The notes: generated from the sequence alone by a model not told the origin. Shown: positions 25,293 to 34,832, counted from the first letter of the stretch. The stretch: 64,000 bases of DNA from VRUE01 sp963747765 (GCA_963747765.1 CAVVGH010000001.1:307346-371345), one strand, 5' to 3'. A program made the numbers and translations.

Positions 25293-26452
25293 TGACCTGA
25301 GTCGTTAGTTCGCAGGCACATCGGTCTGCCCGTCGAATTCGTCTTCATCGCAAGCGACGATTGGAGACGGTCATGGCTGGACATGCGGTAGAGGTCGTGC
25401 TGAAAGGCGAGGAGCGCGAGGTGCTCGAGCGCTGGGCCCGCCGGCCCAAGAGCGCCCAGGCGCTGGCGCTGCGCTGTCGGATCGTGCTGGCAGCGGCCGA
25501 GGGGCAGCAGAGCAAGGAGATCGCCGCGCGGCTGGGCTGTTCGCGCCACACGGTCGGCAGGTGGCGCGGCCGCTTCGCCCAGCGCGGCTTGGATGGCCTG
25601 CACGACGAGCCGCGCTCAGGCCAACCGCGCAAGATCAGCGACGAGGACGTCGAGCGGGTGATCGTGAAGACCCTGGAGGAGCAGCCCCCCAACGCCACCC
25701 ATTGGTCGACCCGATCGATGGCAGAGGCAACGGGTCTGAACCAGACCGCGATCAGCCGGATCTGGCGGGCCTTCGGGTTGAAGCCCCATCGCTCAGAGCA
25801 CTTCAAGCTCTCGCCCGACCCGCAGTTCGTCGAGAAGGTGCGCGACATCGTCGGGCTCTATCTCAACCCACCGGAAGCGGCGGTCGTCCTCTGCGTCGAT
25901 GAGAAGTCCCAGATCCAGGCGCTGGAGCGCTCCTCGCCGATCCTGCCGCTGATGCCGGGCGTGCCCGAGCGCCAGACACACGACTACGTGCGCAACGGGA
26001 CCACCAACCTCTATGCCGCCTTGGACCTCGCCTCCGGGAAGGTGATCTCCGAGATGACGCCCCGCCACCGGGCCGAGGAGTTCCGCAAGTTCCTCAACCT
26101 GATCGAGCGCTCGGTGCCCGCGAGCCTGCAGGTGCACGTCGTGCTCGACAACTCCTCGACTCACAAGACACCGTCGATCCAGCGCTGGATGAAGAGCCAC
26201 CCCCGCTTCACCTTGCACTTCACCCCTACCTACAGCTCCTGGCTGAACCTGGTCGAGCGCTGGTTCGCCGAGCTCAGCGAGAAGTGGATCAAGCGCGGCT
26301 CCCATCGCTCGGTCCGCGACCTGGTCGCTTCAATCAGAACCTGGATCGCCAACTGGAACGACGATCCCAAGCCCTACGTCTGGCACAAGAGCGCCGATGA
26401 GATTCTCGACGGGCTCGCGGCCTATTGCCAACGGATTAACGACTCAGGTCAC
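25292..26452 (+). mobile_element. IS630-family insertion sequence, 1161 bp
   Basis: The ends GTGACCTGAGTCGTTA at 25292 and its reverse complement ending at 26452 are perfect 16-bp terminal inverted repeats. They are flanked by TA at 25290-25291 and 26453-26454, the TA target duplication of the IS630/Tc1-mariner group. The element contains one intact transposase gene. Before insertion the site read ATG GCC TAG CGG, so the element landed exactly in the stop codon of the upstream dehydrogenase and recreated TAG on both sides. Confidence 0.95.
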
Positions 26453-26455
26453 TAG
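25361..26455 (+). CDS. IS630-family transposase
   Basis: 364 residues from the TTG at 25361 (ATG at 25373 is an alternative). An N-terminal helix-turn-helix (SKEIAARLGCSRHTVGRWRG, then RGLDGLHDEPRSGQPRKISD) precedes the DDE catalytic domain: LCVDEKSQIQALERS, VHVVLDNSSTHKT, and PTYSSWLNLVERWFAELSEK. These are the D, D and E positions of the IS630 type. The gene looks complete and so possibly active. Its TAG stop uses the TA target duplication plus the next genomic base. Confidence 0.95.
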   Translation: METVMAGHAVEVVLKGEEREVLERWARRPKSAQALALRCRIVLAAAEGQQSKEIAARLGCSRHTVGRWRGRFAQRGLDGLHDEPRSGQPRKISDEDVERVIVKTLEEQPPNATHWSTRSMAEATGLNQTAISRIWRAFGLKPHRSEHFKLSPDPQFVEKVRDIVGLYLNPPEAAVVLCVDEKSQIQALERSSPILPLMPGVPERQTHDYVRNGTTNLYAALDLASGKVISEMTPRHRAEEFRKFLNLIERSVPASLQVHVVLDNSSTHKTPSIQRWMKSHPRFTLHFTPTYSSWLNLVERWFAELSEKWIKRGSHRSVRDLVASIRTWIANWNDDPKPYVWHKSADEILDGLAAYCQRINDSGH

Positions 26456-26500
26456 CGGCTGTCCCGCTCGGGGATGGCAGCTGACCGGGCTGGCTCCCAC

Positions 26501-26543
26501 GCGCGCTGCATTTGCCCCCGATAGCGGGGTCAACGCAGCGCGC
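26501..26543. terminator. Bidirectional hairpin between convergent genes
   Basis: GCGCGCTGC (26501-26509) pairs with GCAGCGCGC (26535-26543), and inside it CCCCG (26516-26520) pairs with CGGGG (26525-26529). The stem is long and GC-rich, without strong T-tracts. It lies between the dehydrogenase/IS630 unit and the convergent hemerythrin gene, a natural place for a two-way terminator. Confidence 0.65.
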
Positions 26544-26548
26544 ACGCT

Positions 26549-26980
26549 CTACGTGGCCCGCTCGGCGGCCTCGATCGCCGCGGCGAGGCGGGCGAGGCTG
26601 GCGGCGTCGAGTGCCTCTTCGACCATCGGGAAGAGCTGGCGCTCCTCGAAGCGGACGTGGTCGTGGAGGAGCTGGCCGAGCGCCTGCGCCTCCTCGAGAG
26701 TCGCCTCGCCCGCCTCGAGCCGCAGCGCTTCGCGGCGGATGGTGAGGTGCTCGTCGAGCATCCGTCTGGCGCCGTCCCGGTCCACCTCGGCATGCGCCGC
26801 CCAGCTGGGAAGCAGAACCTCCTCCTCGACGCGGAAGTGACGCACCCCGTCGCCGTGCCAGAAGTCGAGGAACTCGCGCCCCGCAGCGCTCGGCGACTCG
26901 GCCTCGCGCAGCTTTTTCGCCGCGATCAACGCGGCGAGGTGCTCGCGCGAGAGGGGGCGAAGTGCCTCGGCCCGTTTCAT
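26549..26980 (-). CDS. Hemerythrin domain-containing protein
   Basis: 143 residues. Four-helix-bundle diiron pattern with ligand positions visible: SREHLAAL, GVRHFRVEEEVLLPSW, DEHLTIRREALRL, and LLHDHVRFEERQLFPMVEEA. The last is the HxxxE helix typical of hemerythrins. They bind O2, NO or iron-related ligands and act in sensing or protection. It starts 4 bp after the acetone-carboxylase-like gene, so it is probably in the same transcript. Confidence 0.85.
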   Translation of the reverse strand: MKRAEALRPLSREHLAALIAAKKLREAESPSAAGREFLDFWHGDGVRHFRVEEEVLLPSWAAHAEVDRDGARRMLDEHLTIRREALRLEAGEATLEEAQALGQLLHDHVRFEERQLFPMVEEALDAASLARLAAAIEAAERAT

Positions 26981-26984
26981 CTGC

Positions 26985-29771
26985 TCACGGCATCTCGCGG
27001 CCGAGCCAACCGCGGTAGAAGCCCTCGATGTCCGGCAGGAACTCGTGCACCACCGGGTAGCCGGGGGCGATCGCTTCCGTCTCCAGCTGGCGGGCGCAGG
27101 AGGGGCAGTAGAACTCGCGCAGCTCGCACCACTCGGGGTCCGGTCCCGCCAGGCCCGGGAAGACCTCGCCGAGCGTCTCGGATTCGTCGCGCACGAAGAC
27201 CAGCGCCTCCATCTTCCAGTTGCAGTCCGGCGGACAGAAGTCGTGCCCGCAGTCACAGCGGACCATCAGCGCGTCCGCTGTCTGCACGACGTTCAGCCCT
27301 TCGCCCAGCGGCAGGACGATCGGCTCCTTGTAGGACACCCGGTCCTGCAGCAGGGCGATCCACTTCTCGAAGCGATCGGGGTCCTTGTATCCGGACTGGA
27401 TCGTCCTCACCTCGGGCCGCGAGAGCCGTTCGTCGAGCAGCCCCGCGAGCGCCTCGGGCTCGAGCGGCCTGCCGCTCACCCGCGGCGGCTCCACCTCGGT
27501 CACCTTCGAGCCGGCGAGGAACTCGGCGGCCGACTGCTCCGGAGTCACCCTGCCCGGCACCGGCTGCCGGTCGGCGGGCACGGTTGGGGTGTCGATCTCG
27601 AAGGCGAAGTCCTCCGGCAGATCCCAGAAGCCCCGGAACTCGGCTGCCCAGCGCTCCGACAGCTTCATCGACTCCGCGTAGGACACCTTGACGGCGTCGA
27701 TCAGCTCGCCGGCCAGGACTCGCTCGCGCTCCTGCGCCCACCACTCGCGGGTGGGACGGCCGCGCTCCAGCCGCCGCTTCCGGAAGGCGTCGCGATCCGA
27801 CAGCCCGTAGATCGACTCGGCAAAGCGCGGCAGCAGGTGCCCCTCGGTGACGTCGCGCTCGACCGACGCGACCGGTCGCAGCAGCGGATCGCCGAGCCCC
27901 GGGGCGCCCTTCATCACCGAGAGGTAGAGGTCGCCCTCGGTGAACGGCTCCAGAGTGGTGAAGTTGTCCTGCTTGTAGGTGCGCTCTCCCTCGATCTCCA
28001 TCAGCGCCGGGTCATCGAAGCTGCCGTCGCATAGGGGATATGCATCGCCGCGCTCCGCCCGCTCGCGTAGGTCGTTGGCCTTGATGTTGTGGACATAGGC
28101 CGCCGAACCGGGATAGCCGCCGAAAAGGGCCTGGGAGAGGATGCGCGTGGTGCCGAGGTTCTGCAGCTCCCAGAAGGGGGTGCCGTGGACCATCAGCAGC
28201 GACTCGAAGCTCGAGCCGCCGCGGTGGCGCCCGGCGCCGCCGCTGTTCGCCTTGATCCGCCGCGAGAGGTAGATCATCGGGCAAATCAGCTCCCACATCT
28301 CGACGTCGCCCGCATCGCCCTCGGGGTTGAACATCGCGGCCGCCGTGTCGGTGCCGTCCAGCACGTACTTCGCGCCCATCCCCTGCGCGGCGATCTCGAA
28401 GTTCATGATCGCCGAGGATTTCCCGTACTGGTCGGTGCCGCCGCCCTGGATCACGTTCCCCGAGCAGGAGTAGGCGCCCATCACCTCCTCGATGAAGCCG
28501 CGCGCCTGCAGCGCCCGTGAGAGTGTGCGCGGGAAGCTCTGGAATGCCGGCTGCAGGAACGCCCAGGCAATCCCCGTCGAGCCTTCGGCGTCGCCGAGGT
28601 TGGCGATCGTGCCCTCGGGGAAGTTGGTCTCGATTGCCAGGTAGGCACCGTCGTTGACCTTGTCGTTGCAGATCAGGGTCTGGGTGAACTGGACCCAGAT
28701 CGCCCCCTGCATGCCGGACGGCGTGCAGTTCATCGAGTGCCAGCCCCAGGCCGAGGCGCCGTCCATGTCGAGCGCGTAGTCGCCGTCGCCGCCGATCCGC
28801 ACCTCGAAGGGCGCGTTCATCAGGAAGTCGCGGCGGGCCCGCGCCGGCAGCGCGGTCTTGTCCGCGAAGCTGACGTCGAAGGCGGTTGCCGAGCGGTACC
28901 GGCCGGGCACGGTCATCTCGCGGATCCGCGACTTAAACGAGCGTCGCCCCTCCTCGATCACCTCATGGCTGAACTGCTTGAAGCGGCCGAGCCCTTCCTC
29001 GAGGATCACCCGCTCGACCGCCTCGCGGATCATGTGGCAGCCGGCAAGGCGGGTGCGCTCGTCGAGCAGGTAGTACATCGGCGCCCGCGAGCGCTTCTGG
29101 CAGCGCAGCAGGTGCCACTGCGCCAGCTCGTCGTCCTCTCCGATCTTCATGCAGGGCAGGTCGATGCCGTCTTCGAGGCGGTTGGTGGGACCGACCGGTA
29201 CGCCGCCGGGGGTCGAGGCGCCGATGTCGAGCACGTGGGTGACGCCGCCCGCCCAGGCGATCAGTTCGCCCTCCCAGAAGATCGGCACGAAGGTCTGAAC
29301 GTCGGCATTGTGGACGTCGCCGATCGTCGGGTCGTTGTTGGCGAAGATGTCGCCGGGGCGGATCTTCGGGTTGTCCTCCCAGCCGTTGCGAACCATGAAC
29401 TTGATTGCGTCCGACATCGTGTGGACGTGGACGATGATCCCGGTCGAGAGCGCGACCGAGTCGCCCTCCGGCGTGTAGAGGGCGAAGCAGAGCTCGCCCA
29501 GCTCGCGCACGATCGGCGAGGCGGAGATGTTGAGCGCTGTCTCGCGGGCCGAGACGAGCCCACCGCGCAACCGCGCGAATAGCTTCTCGTAGCCGATCGG
29601 GTCCGATTCCTTCAGCTCCAGCGAACCGTCCAGGCCCTGGTAGGCGCCGGTCTCGGCGAAGAGCCGCTCGGAGGCGGCCAGCATCGCGTCGAGGCGGCGG
29701 CCGTCCCAGCCGATTCCGCTCTCGCCCTCGACCGCCCGCTCCAGCTCGCGGCTTCGCTCGACGATGCTCAT
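26985..29771 (-). CDS. Acetone carboxylase-like alpha subunit fused to gamma subunit (HyuB + AcxC)
   Basis: 928 residues from the ATG at 29771. The first about 750 residues are a hydantoinase B/oxoprolinase domain (GWEDNPKIRPGDIFANNDPT, IWVQFTQTLICNDKVNDGAY, INKAN-like RIKANSGGAGRHRGGSSFES). The last about 170 residues match the small zinc-containing gamma subunit of acetone carboxylase: RCDCGHDFCPPDCNWKMEAL, then REFYCPSCARQLETEAIAPG and YPVVHEFLPDIEGFY. Separate alpha (about 770) and gamma (about 170) subunits sum to this length, so it is a clean fusion. It should carboxylate acetone, acetophenone or a similar ketone with ATP. It is co-transcribed with the beta gene upstream. Confidence 0.85.
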   Translation of the reverse strand: MSIVERSRELERAVEGESGIGWDGRRLDAMLAASERLFAETGAYQGLDGSLELKESDPIGYEKLFARLRGGLVSARETALNISASPIVRELGELCFALYTPEGDSVALSTGIIVHVHTMSDAIKFMVRNGWEDNPKIRPGDIFANNDPTIGDVHNADVQTFVPIFWEGELIAWAGGVTHVLDIGASTPGGVPVGPTNRLEDGIDLPCMKIGEDDELAQWHLLRCQKRSRAPMYYLLDERTRLAGCHMIREAVERVILEEGLGRFKQFSHEVIEEGRRSFKSRIREMTVPGRYRSATAFDVSFADKTALPARARRDFLMNAPFEVRIGGDGDYALDMDGASAWGWHSMNCTPSGMQGAIWVQFTQTLICNDKVNDGAYLAIETNFPEGTIANLGDAEGSTGIAWAFLQPAFQSFPRTLSRALQARGFIEEVMGAYSCSGNVIQGGGTDQYGKSSAIMNFEIAAQGMGAKYVLDGTDTAAAMFNPEGDAGDVEMWELICPMIYLSRRIKANSGGAGRHRGGSSFESLLMVHGTPFWELQNLGTTRILSQALFGGYPGSAAYVHNIKANDLRERAERGDAYPLCDGSFDDPALMEIEGERTYKQDNFTTLEPFTEGDLYLSVMKGAPGLGDPLLRPVASVERDVTEGHLLPRFAESIYGLSDRDAFRKRRLERGRPTREWWAQERERVLAGELIDAVKVSYAESMKLSERWAAEFRGFWDLPEDFAFEIDTPTVPADRQPVPGRVTPEQSAAEFLAGSKVTEVEPPRVSGRPLEPEALAGLLDERLSRPEVRTIQSGYKDPDRFEKWIALLQDRVSYKEPIVLPLGEGLNVVQTADALMVRCDCGHDFCPPDCNWKMEALVFVRDESETLGEVFPGLAGPDPEWCELREFYCPSCARQLETEAIAPGYPVVHEFLPDIEGFYRGWLGREMP

Positions 29772-29829
29772 CGCAGGGCCTCGCGTCGAGCTCTGCCTGC
29801 GCACGGCTCAACAGGGATGTCGATCCCCG

Positions 29830-31989
29830 TCATCTCTCCTCCTCGGTCGCGCTCATGTGGAAGATGCGGTGGCGGTCGAGGTGCGCGCCGCGCCCCGGCG
29901 GGATCGCGAGGGTGGTGGCCACCGACTCGACGATTGCAGGCCCGGCGATCGTCGCGCCGGGGGCGACGTCGTCCAGCTCGTAGATATCGGTGGCGACCGC
30001 CGCCGGGCCGTCCTCCGCCTGCCACCAGACCTCGCGCGTGCCCTTCAGGGCCGTGTCGCCCCCGCGCTCCTCGACCTGCGGCAGCGCCGGCTTCTCCACA
30101 TCCACCGAGCCGAGCACGATCGCGTGCGTCACCAGGTAGCCCAGCTCGGGCGAGCGGGCCGATCGCGCGTAGAGCTTGCCGTAGGCCTCCTCGAACTCGG
30201 CGACCAGGTCGTCGAGCTGCTCCCCCCGCTCGATCGCCATGTGGGGCGAGACGATCTCGATGTCGTTGAGCTGGCCGAAGTACTGCATGCGCACGGCGTG
30301 AGTAAAGGCGATTCGCTCGCGCTCGATCCCCGACTTGGCGAACTCGGCGATGACCTTCTCCTGCAGCCCGAGCCAGGCGGCGCTGATCATCCCGCCGACC
30401 CCGACTTTGATCGAGTCGTCGATGCCGGGCAGGACCGGCATGTCGACCGTCTGGTCGTAGCGGTACTCGAAGTCGGCGCAGGCGCAGCCGTAGGCGGAGA
30501 AGCCCGCCGCCCAGGCGGGGACGAGCACGTCGCGGTAGGTGACGCCCTCGGTGTAGCCGGCCACATGCAGCGGCCCGCCGCCGCCGTAGCAGAGCAGGGC
30601 GTAGTCGGCCGGCGAGTAGCCCTTGCCGAGGATCCGACCGACCGCCTCGTTCTTCAGGGTCTGCTCGAAGAGCTCGATCACGCCGGCCGCGGCCTCCTCG
30701 ACGCCGAGGCCGAGCGGCTCGGCGACCTGGCGCTGCACCGCGTCGCGGGCCCGCTCGGAGTCGAGCTTCACCTCCCCGCCCAGGAAGTAGTCGGGGTTGA
30801 TGCGACCCAGCGCCAGGTTGAGATCGGTGACCGAGACGGTGTCCAGCCCGCCCTCCGGCCAGCAGACGCCGATCTTCGCGCCGGCCGAGTCCGGCCCCAG
30901 CTCCGGGCGCCCCGAGTTCGGGTTGACGCGGACGAAGGAGCCGGTGCCGGCCCCGATCGAGTCGATCTTGACCAGCGGCATCGCCAGCACGAAGCGGGCG
31001 ACATCGGGAGTCTGGGTGATCTCGAAGCGGCGGTCGGTGAGCAGCGCGACGTCGAACGAGGTGCCACCGATGTCGGTGCACAGCACGTTGGGGATGTTCA
31101 TGCGGCGGGCGATCTCAGCGCCTCCGACGACACCGCCGATCGGCCCGGAGACAAGCGTGCGGGCGAGCTCGTTGGCCTCGATCGAGATCGTGCCGCCGTG
31201 CGACGCCATCACCCGCAGCTCGAAGCCGGCGCCCGCCTCGCGGGTGCGATCCCGCACCGCCCCAAGGGTGCCTCGCGAGGGCTCCGCCGCGTAGGCCTCG
31301 ATCAGGGTCGTGTTGAGGCGCGGCAGGTCGCGGCGCATCGGGTAGAGCTGCGAGGAGAGGAACACCGGGACCTCGCCGTCGAGGCCGCGGCGCTGCTTCT
31401 CCTCGGCGAGGATCTCGGCGACCCGCAGCTCGTGGCCGGGGTTGCGGTAGCTGAACAGCAGCGAGACGACGATCCCCTCGACTCCCTCCTCGAGCAGCGC
31501 CTCGGCGGCCGCCCGGGCGTCGGCCTCGCGCAGCGGCAGCGCCTCACCGCCGAGCACGTCTACCCGGCCGCGCACGCCATGGACCCGCTCGCGCGGCACG
31601 AGCGGCTCGTTGTGGAAGTGGGTCGCCAGGTGAAGGCGGTCGGAGTAGGAGTAGCCGAGGTAGGTCTGGATCGCCCGCTCGATTCGCAGGTAGTCCTCCT
31701 GACCGGCGCTGACGATCAGTCCCACCCTGCGCCCCTCACGCGCCAGCAACCGGTTGATCATCGCCGTGCCGGAGAAGATCCCGGAGGCGATTTGCGGGAA
31801 GGCGGCCTCGGGAGTCGAGTCCCACTGCTCCAGGGCGTCCGCGGCCGAGCGCATGAAGCCCGCCGACTCGTCCTCGGGCGTCGTCTGCGCCTTGCCGACC
31901 ACGAACTCGCCCGCCGCATCGACGATGAACGTGTCGGTCATCGTGCCGCCGGCGTCGATCGCCAGCACGCGTGGGTTGCGCTCGGCCAT
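29830..31989 (-). CDS. Acetone carboxylase-like beta subunit (HyuA/hydantoinase A)
   Basis: 719 residues, close to the 717 of AcxA. The N-terminal actin-like ATPase motif VLAIDAGGTMTDTFIVDAAG and a later phosphate loop VLCTDIGGTSFDVALLTDRR mark the hydantoinase A/oxoprolinase family. LCYGGGGPLHVAGY is also conserved. This subunit phosphorylates the substrate or bicarbonate with ATP and passes it to the alpha subunit. It lies first in the operon, 58 bp before the alpha-gamma fusion gene. The exact ketone is not known. Confidence 0.85.
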   Translation of the reverse strand: MAERNPRVLAIDAGGTMTDTFIVDAAGEFVVGKAQTTPEDESAGFMRSAADALEQWDSTPEAAFPQIASGIFSGTAMINRLLAREGRRVGLIVSAGQEDYLRIERAIQTYLGYSYSDRLHLATHFHNEPLVPRERVHGVRGRVDVLGGEALPLREADARAAAEALLEEGVEGIVVSLLFSYRNPGHELRVAEILAEEKQRRGLDGEVPVFLSSQLYPMRRDLPRLNTTLIEAYAAEPSRGTLGAVRDRTREAGAGFELRVMASHGGTISIEANELARTLVSGPIGGVVGGAEIARRMNIPNVLCTDIGGTSFDVALLTDRRFEITQTPDVARFVLAMPLVKIDSIGAGTGSFVRVNPNSGRPELGPDSAGAKIGVCWPEGGLDTVSVTDLNLALGRINPDYFLGGEVKLDSERARDAVQRQVAEPLGLGVEEAAAGVIELFEQTLKNEAVGRILGKGYSPADYALLCYGGGGPLHVAGYTEGVTYRDVLVPAWAAGFSAYGCACADFEYRYDQTVDMPVLPGIDDSIKVGVGGMISAAWLGLQEKVIAEFAKSGIERERIAFTHAVRMQYFGQLNDIEIVSPHMAIERGEQLDDLVAEFEEAYGKLYARSARSPELGYLVTHAIVLGSVDVEKPALPQVEERGGDTALKGTREVWWQAEDGPAAVATDIYELDDVAPGATIAGPAIVESVATTLAIPPGRGAHLDRHRIFHMSATEEER

Positions 31990-32117
31990 TTCGCTCCTCT
32001 GCGATGGACCCTAGCGCTCGGCGCAACACGGGCAGGTCCGGCCCGGCCCGGCAGGCAATTGGCCCGGCTCAGCGCTGGGTGGCCGAGCGTTCGGCGCCGT
32101 CCACGGGGCGGTCGGAC

Positions 32118-34268
32118 TCAGGAGCGGCTCTCGCTGGCGACCGCGGCCCGCTCGACGTCCAGCTGCGGCAGGAGCCGCTCCAGCCAGTTCGGGATCCACC
32201 AGTTGCGCGCGCCGAGCAGCTGCATCACCGCGGGGACGAGCACCATTCGCACGATCGTCGCGTCGAGGAAGATCGCCGAGGCGAGACCGATCCCGAAGAG
32301 CTTCAGGAAGACTTCGGGCGAGGTCACGAAGGCGAGGAAGACGACGACCATGATCGCCGCCGCCGCGGTGATCACCCGCGCGGTCTTCGCCAGACCGTCG
32401 GCAACCGCGCGCCGCGTGTCTCCGTCCTTCAGGTACTCCTCGCGGATTCGCGAGATCAGGAAGACCTCGTAGTCCATCGAGAGGCCGAAGAGGATCGCGA
32501 ACATCATCACCGGCATGAATGGCGCGATTGGCACCTCGTGGTCGATGCCGATCACCTCGCCGACCGCGCCCCCCTGCGCGACCAGGGTCATCACCCCGTA
32601 GGCGGCGCTCACCGAGAGGAGGTTCATCACGCCCGCCTTCAGCGAGATCAGTGGCGAGTGGAAGGCGACGAGCAGCAGCAGGAAGGAGAGGCCGACGACC
32701 CCGGCGATGAACAGCGGCATGCGTTCGACCATGTAGTCGCTCTGGTCCTCGAACGCCGCATTCAGCCCGCCGACCTTCGCCGTGATCCCGGTGCCGCCAA
32801 GTACCTCGGGCACCATGGTCCCGCGCACCCTCTTCACCAGGTCCTGCGTCGCCTCGTCCTGGGGTGAGGTGGTGGGAACGACCGTGACCAGTGCGGCGTC
32901 GCCCCTTCTGCCGATTGCCGGGGTGGAGACGTAATCCACCCCCGGGTCGGCGCGAAGGCTCTTCACCAGCGCGCCGATGTGGCTGCTGGCGGCCCGATCG
33001 GGCAGTTCGGCGGCGATCACAAGGGGGCCGTTGGCGCCTGGACCAAAGCCCTCTGACATCAGGTCGTATGACTGGCGGGTCATCGTGTCGGGCGGGTCGT
33101 TGCCCGCGTCGGGGAAGCCGAGTCGCATGCCGAGGGCGGGCGCGGCCAGCGCCAGCAGCAGAGCGGTCGAGGCTATGGCGGCAGTCCACGGCCGCCTCTG
33201 GACCGCGTGGCTCCAGCGCGCCGCCGGGGATTCGCTGCCGTCTCCTTCGGTCTTCAGTGCGCGGCCGAGGAACGGGACGTGCAGCCGGTCGACCTTCGGG
33301 CCCAGGTAGGAGAGGAGCGCAGGCAGCAGGGAAACCGCAGCGAGCATCATGACCAGCACGGCCAGCGAAGCCGAGATCGCCACGCCGTACATGTAGGGCA
33401 GGCCGGTGAGCGCCAGGCCGAGGACCGCGATCACCACCGTGCAGCCGGCGATGATCACGCTGCGCCCGGCGGTGGTGACCGCCTCGACCACGGCGTCATG
33501 GCGGTCCTTGCCGTCCTTCATTGCGGCCCGGAAGCGGGTCAGCACCAGCAGCGCGTAGTCGATTCCAACCCCGATCCCGATCAGTCCCGCCACGACCGGC
33601 GTCCAATTGGGGACGTCGATGACATTGGTGAGCAGGGCGATCAACCCGCCCGCCGAGATGCCGAGCCCGACCAGGGCGATCGCCAGCGGCAGACCCACGG
33701 CGACCAGAGACCCGAACGCGATCAGCAACACGATCGCCGCGCCGAGCAGGCCGATCATCTCAGGGCTCGCCCCTTCCTGGGTTCGGTAGATCGGATCGCC
33801 GCCGAGCCTGATCGCCAGCCCGTTGCCGCTGTTGGCCCTGGCGGCTGCCACCAGCCGTTCGCCGGATTCCTTCGGAATCTCCCAGCCGGGCACCGTCAAG
33901 GGGAGCGTGGTCATCGCGATCGTGCCGTCGTCGGAGACGCGGATCGGCCGCTGCCGCTCGATGTGGTCGATCCGCGTCGCCTCGGCGAGAAAAGCGTCGA
34001 CGCGCTTCCTGGCCACCGGGCTCGTCGCCCCGGCGGGATCCCTCCAAACCACGAAGACTTCCTGTCCGGAGTAACCACCGAACTTGCGCTCGGTCAGTTC
34101 GCTGGCCGCCTTGGACTCCGACCCGGGTGTGTTGTAGTCGGCTTCGTACTCCCCGACCAGCTTGCTCCCAAGCCCGATCAGGACGATTGCCGCTGCGATC
34201 CAGGTAAGAACCATGCGACCGCGGCGGCGGTAGGCGATGTCGGCAAGTCCGGCGAGACGGCGCGTCAT
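32118..34268 (-). CDS. MMPL/RND-family transporter
   Basis: 716 residues, 12 helices in two repeats. The first helix follows a basic N-terminus. The large extracellular loop begins YEADYNTPGSESKAASELTE. The helix-4/5 motif GIGVGIDYALLVLTRFRAAM and its counterpart AILFGLSMDYEVFLISRIRE carry the Asp-Tyr pairs of the proton-relay in MmpL3-like proteins. Substrates are probably lipids or hydrophobic compounds. It is divergent from a MarR regulator with 58 bp between, so that regulator probably represses it. Confidence 0.9.
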   Translation of the reverse strand: MTRRLAGLADIAYRRRGRMVLTWIAAAIVLIGLGSKLVGEYEADYNTPGSESKAASELTERKFGGYSGQEVFVVWRDPAGATSPVARKRVDAFLAEATRIDHIERQRPIRVSDDGTIAMTTLPLTVPGWEIPKESGERLVAAARANSGNGLAIRLGGDPIYRTQEGASPEMIGLLGAAIVLLIAFGSLVAVGLPLAIALVGLGISAGGLIALLTNVIDVPNWTPVVAGLIGIGVGIDYALLVLTRFRAAMKDGKDRHDAVVEAVTTAGRSVIIAGCTVVIAVLGLALTGLPYMYGVAISASLAVLVMMLAAVSLLPALLSYLGPKVDRLHVPFLGRALKTEGDGSESPAARWSHAVQRRPWTAAIASTALLLALAAPALGMRLGFPDAGNDPPDTMTRQSYDLMSEGFGPGANGPLVIAAELPDRAASSHIGALVKSLRADPGVDYVSTPAIGRRGDAALVTVVPTTSPQDEATQDLVKRVRGTMVPEVLGGTGITAKVGGLNAAFEDQSDYMVERMPLFIAGVVGLSFLLLLVAFHSPLISLKAGVMNLLSVSAAYGVMTLVAQGGAVGEVIGIDHEVPIAPFMPVMMFAILFGLSMDYEVFLISRIREEYLKDGDTRRAVADGLAKTARVITAAAAIMVVVFLAFVTSPEVFLKLFGIGLASAIFLDATIVRMVLVPAVMQLLGARNWWIPNWLERLLPQLDVERAAVASESRS

Positions 34269-34326
34269 TTGAAGGTCCCCTTCTCCGGTTACAATTCCTT
34301 ACAGAAGCAAAAGGTTTATTTCAGGA
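34269..34326. promoter_or_regulatory. Divergent promoter region between MMPL and MarR genes
   Basis: 58 bp, markedly AT-richer than its surroundings. It contains a direct repeat TTACAATTCCTTACAG (34289-34304), i.e. TTACAN twice with 10-bp spacing, and ATTCCT (34294-34299) repeated in reverse as AGGAAT (34323-34328). It is the likely site of the MarR protein and of both promoters. Confidence 0.5.
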
Positions 34327-34821
34327 ATGATTAATAGCATAAACAAACTCACCGGCGACAGGGCGCCTTCCAACCTGGCCTTCCTGCTCTCGCAGGTGGG
34401 AGTCCACGCCTCGCGGCGGTTCGCTCAGCGGATAGCGGAGATCGATCTCCATCCCCCTCTGTTTCGAGTCCTGAACGTGGTCGACGCCGCGGAGGGAAGT
34501 TCGCAACAGGCGATCGGCGAGGCGATCCAGGCACCGCCGAGCCGCATGGTCGCGATCGTCGACGAGCTCGAGCAGCGCGGCCTCGTCGAGCGCCGGCCCA
34601 GTCCGGGCGATCGTCGAATCCGCGCCCTCTACCTGACCGCCAAGGGCCGCGGGCTGCTGGCGCGCGGGCGCAGAATCGCAAGCCAGCACGAGGAGGAGTT
34701 GACGCGAGCGTTGAGCCCAGCGGACCGAAAGCGCCTGGTCGCCCTGCTCCAGAAGCTCGTCGACGAGCAGGGAATCGGCAGGGGCGTCCATCCGGGCTTG
34801 GGCGCGTCGGGAACCAAGTAG
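34327..34821 (+). CDS. MarR family transcriptional regulator
   Basis: 164 residues. Winged helix core: LHPPLFRVLNVVDAAEGSSQ, QAIGEAIQAPPSRMVAIVDE, then the wing LEQRGLVERRPSPGDRRIRA and LYLTAKG. This pattern defines MarR repressors that respond to small hydrophobic or phenolic ligands. Divergent from an MMPL exporter, with which it presumably forms an efflux-regulator pair. The start ATG follows AGGA at 3 bp spacing, weak but acceptable. Confidence 0.9.
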   Translation: MINSINKLTGDRAPSNLAFLLSQVGVHASRRFAQRIAEIDLHPPLFRVLNVVDAAEGSSQQAIGEAIQAPPSRMVAIVDELEQRGLVERRPSPGDRRIRALYLTAKGRGLLARGRRIASQHEEELTRALSPADRKRLVALLQKLVDEQGIGRGVHPGLGASGTK

Positions 34822-34832
34822 GCGGACCGCGG

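Noticed and set aside
29764..32472. Plus-strand frame of 902 codons over the acetone-carboxylase and MMPL region
   Set aside because: Shadow of strongly recognised minus-strand genes; composition is Asp/Val/Arg-rich without domains.
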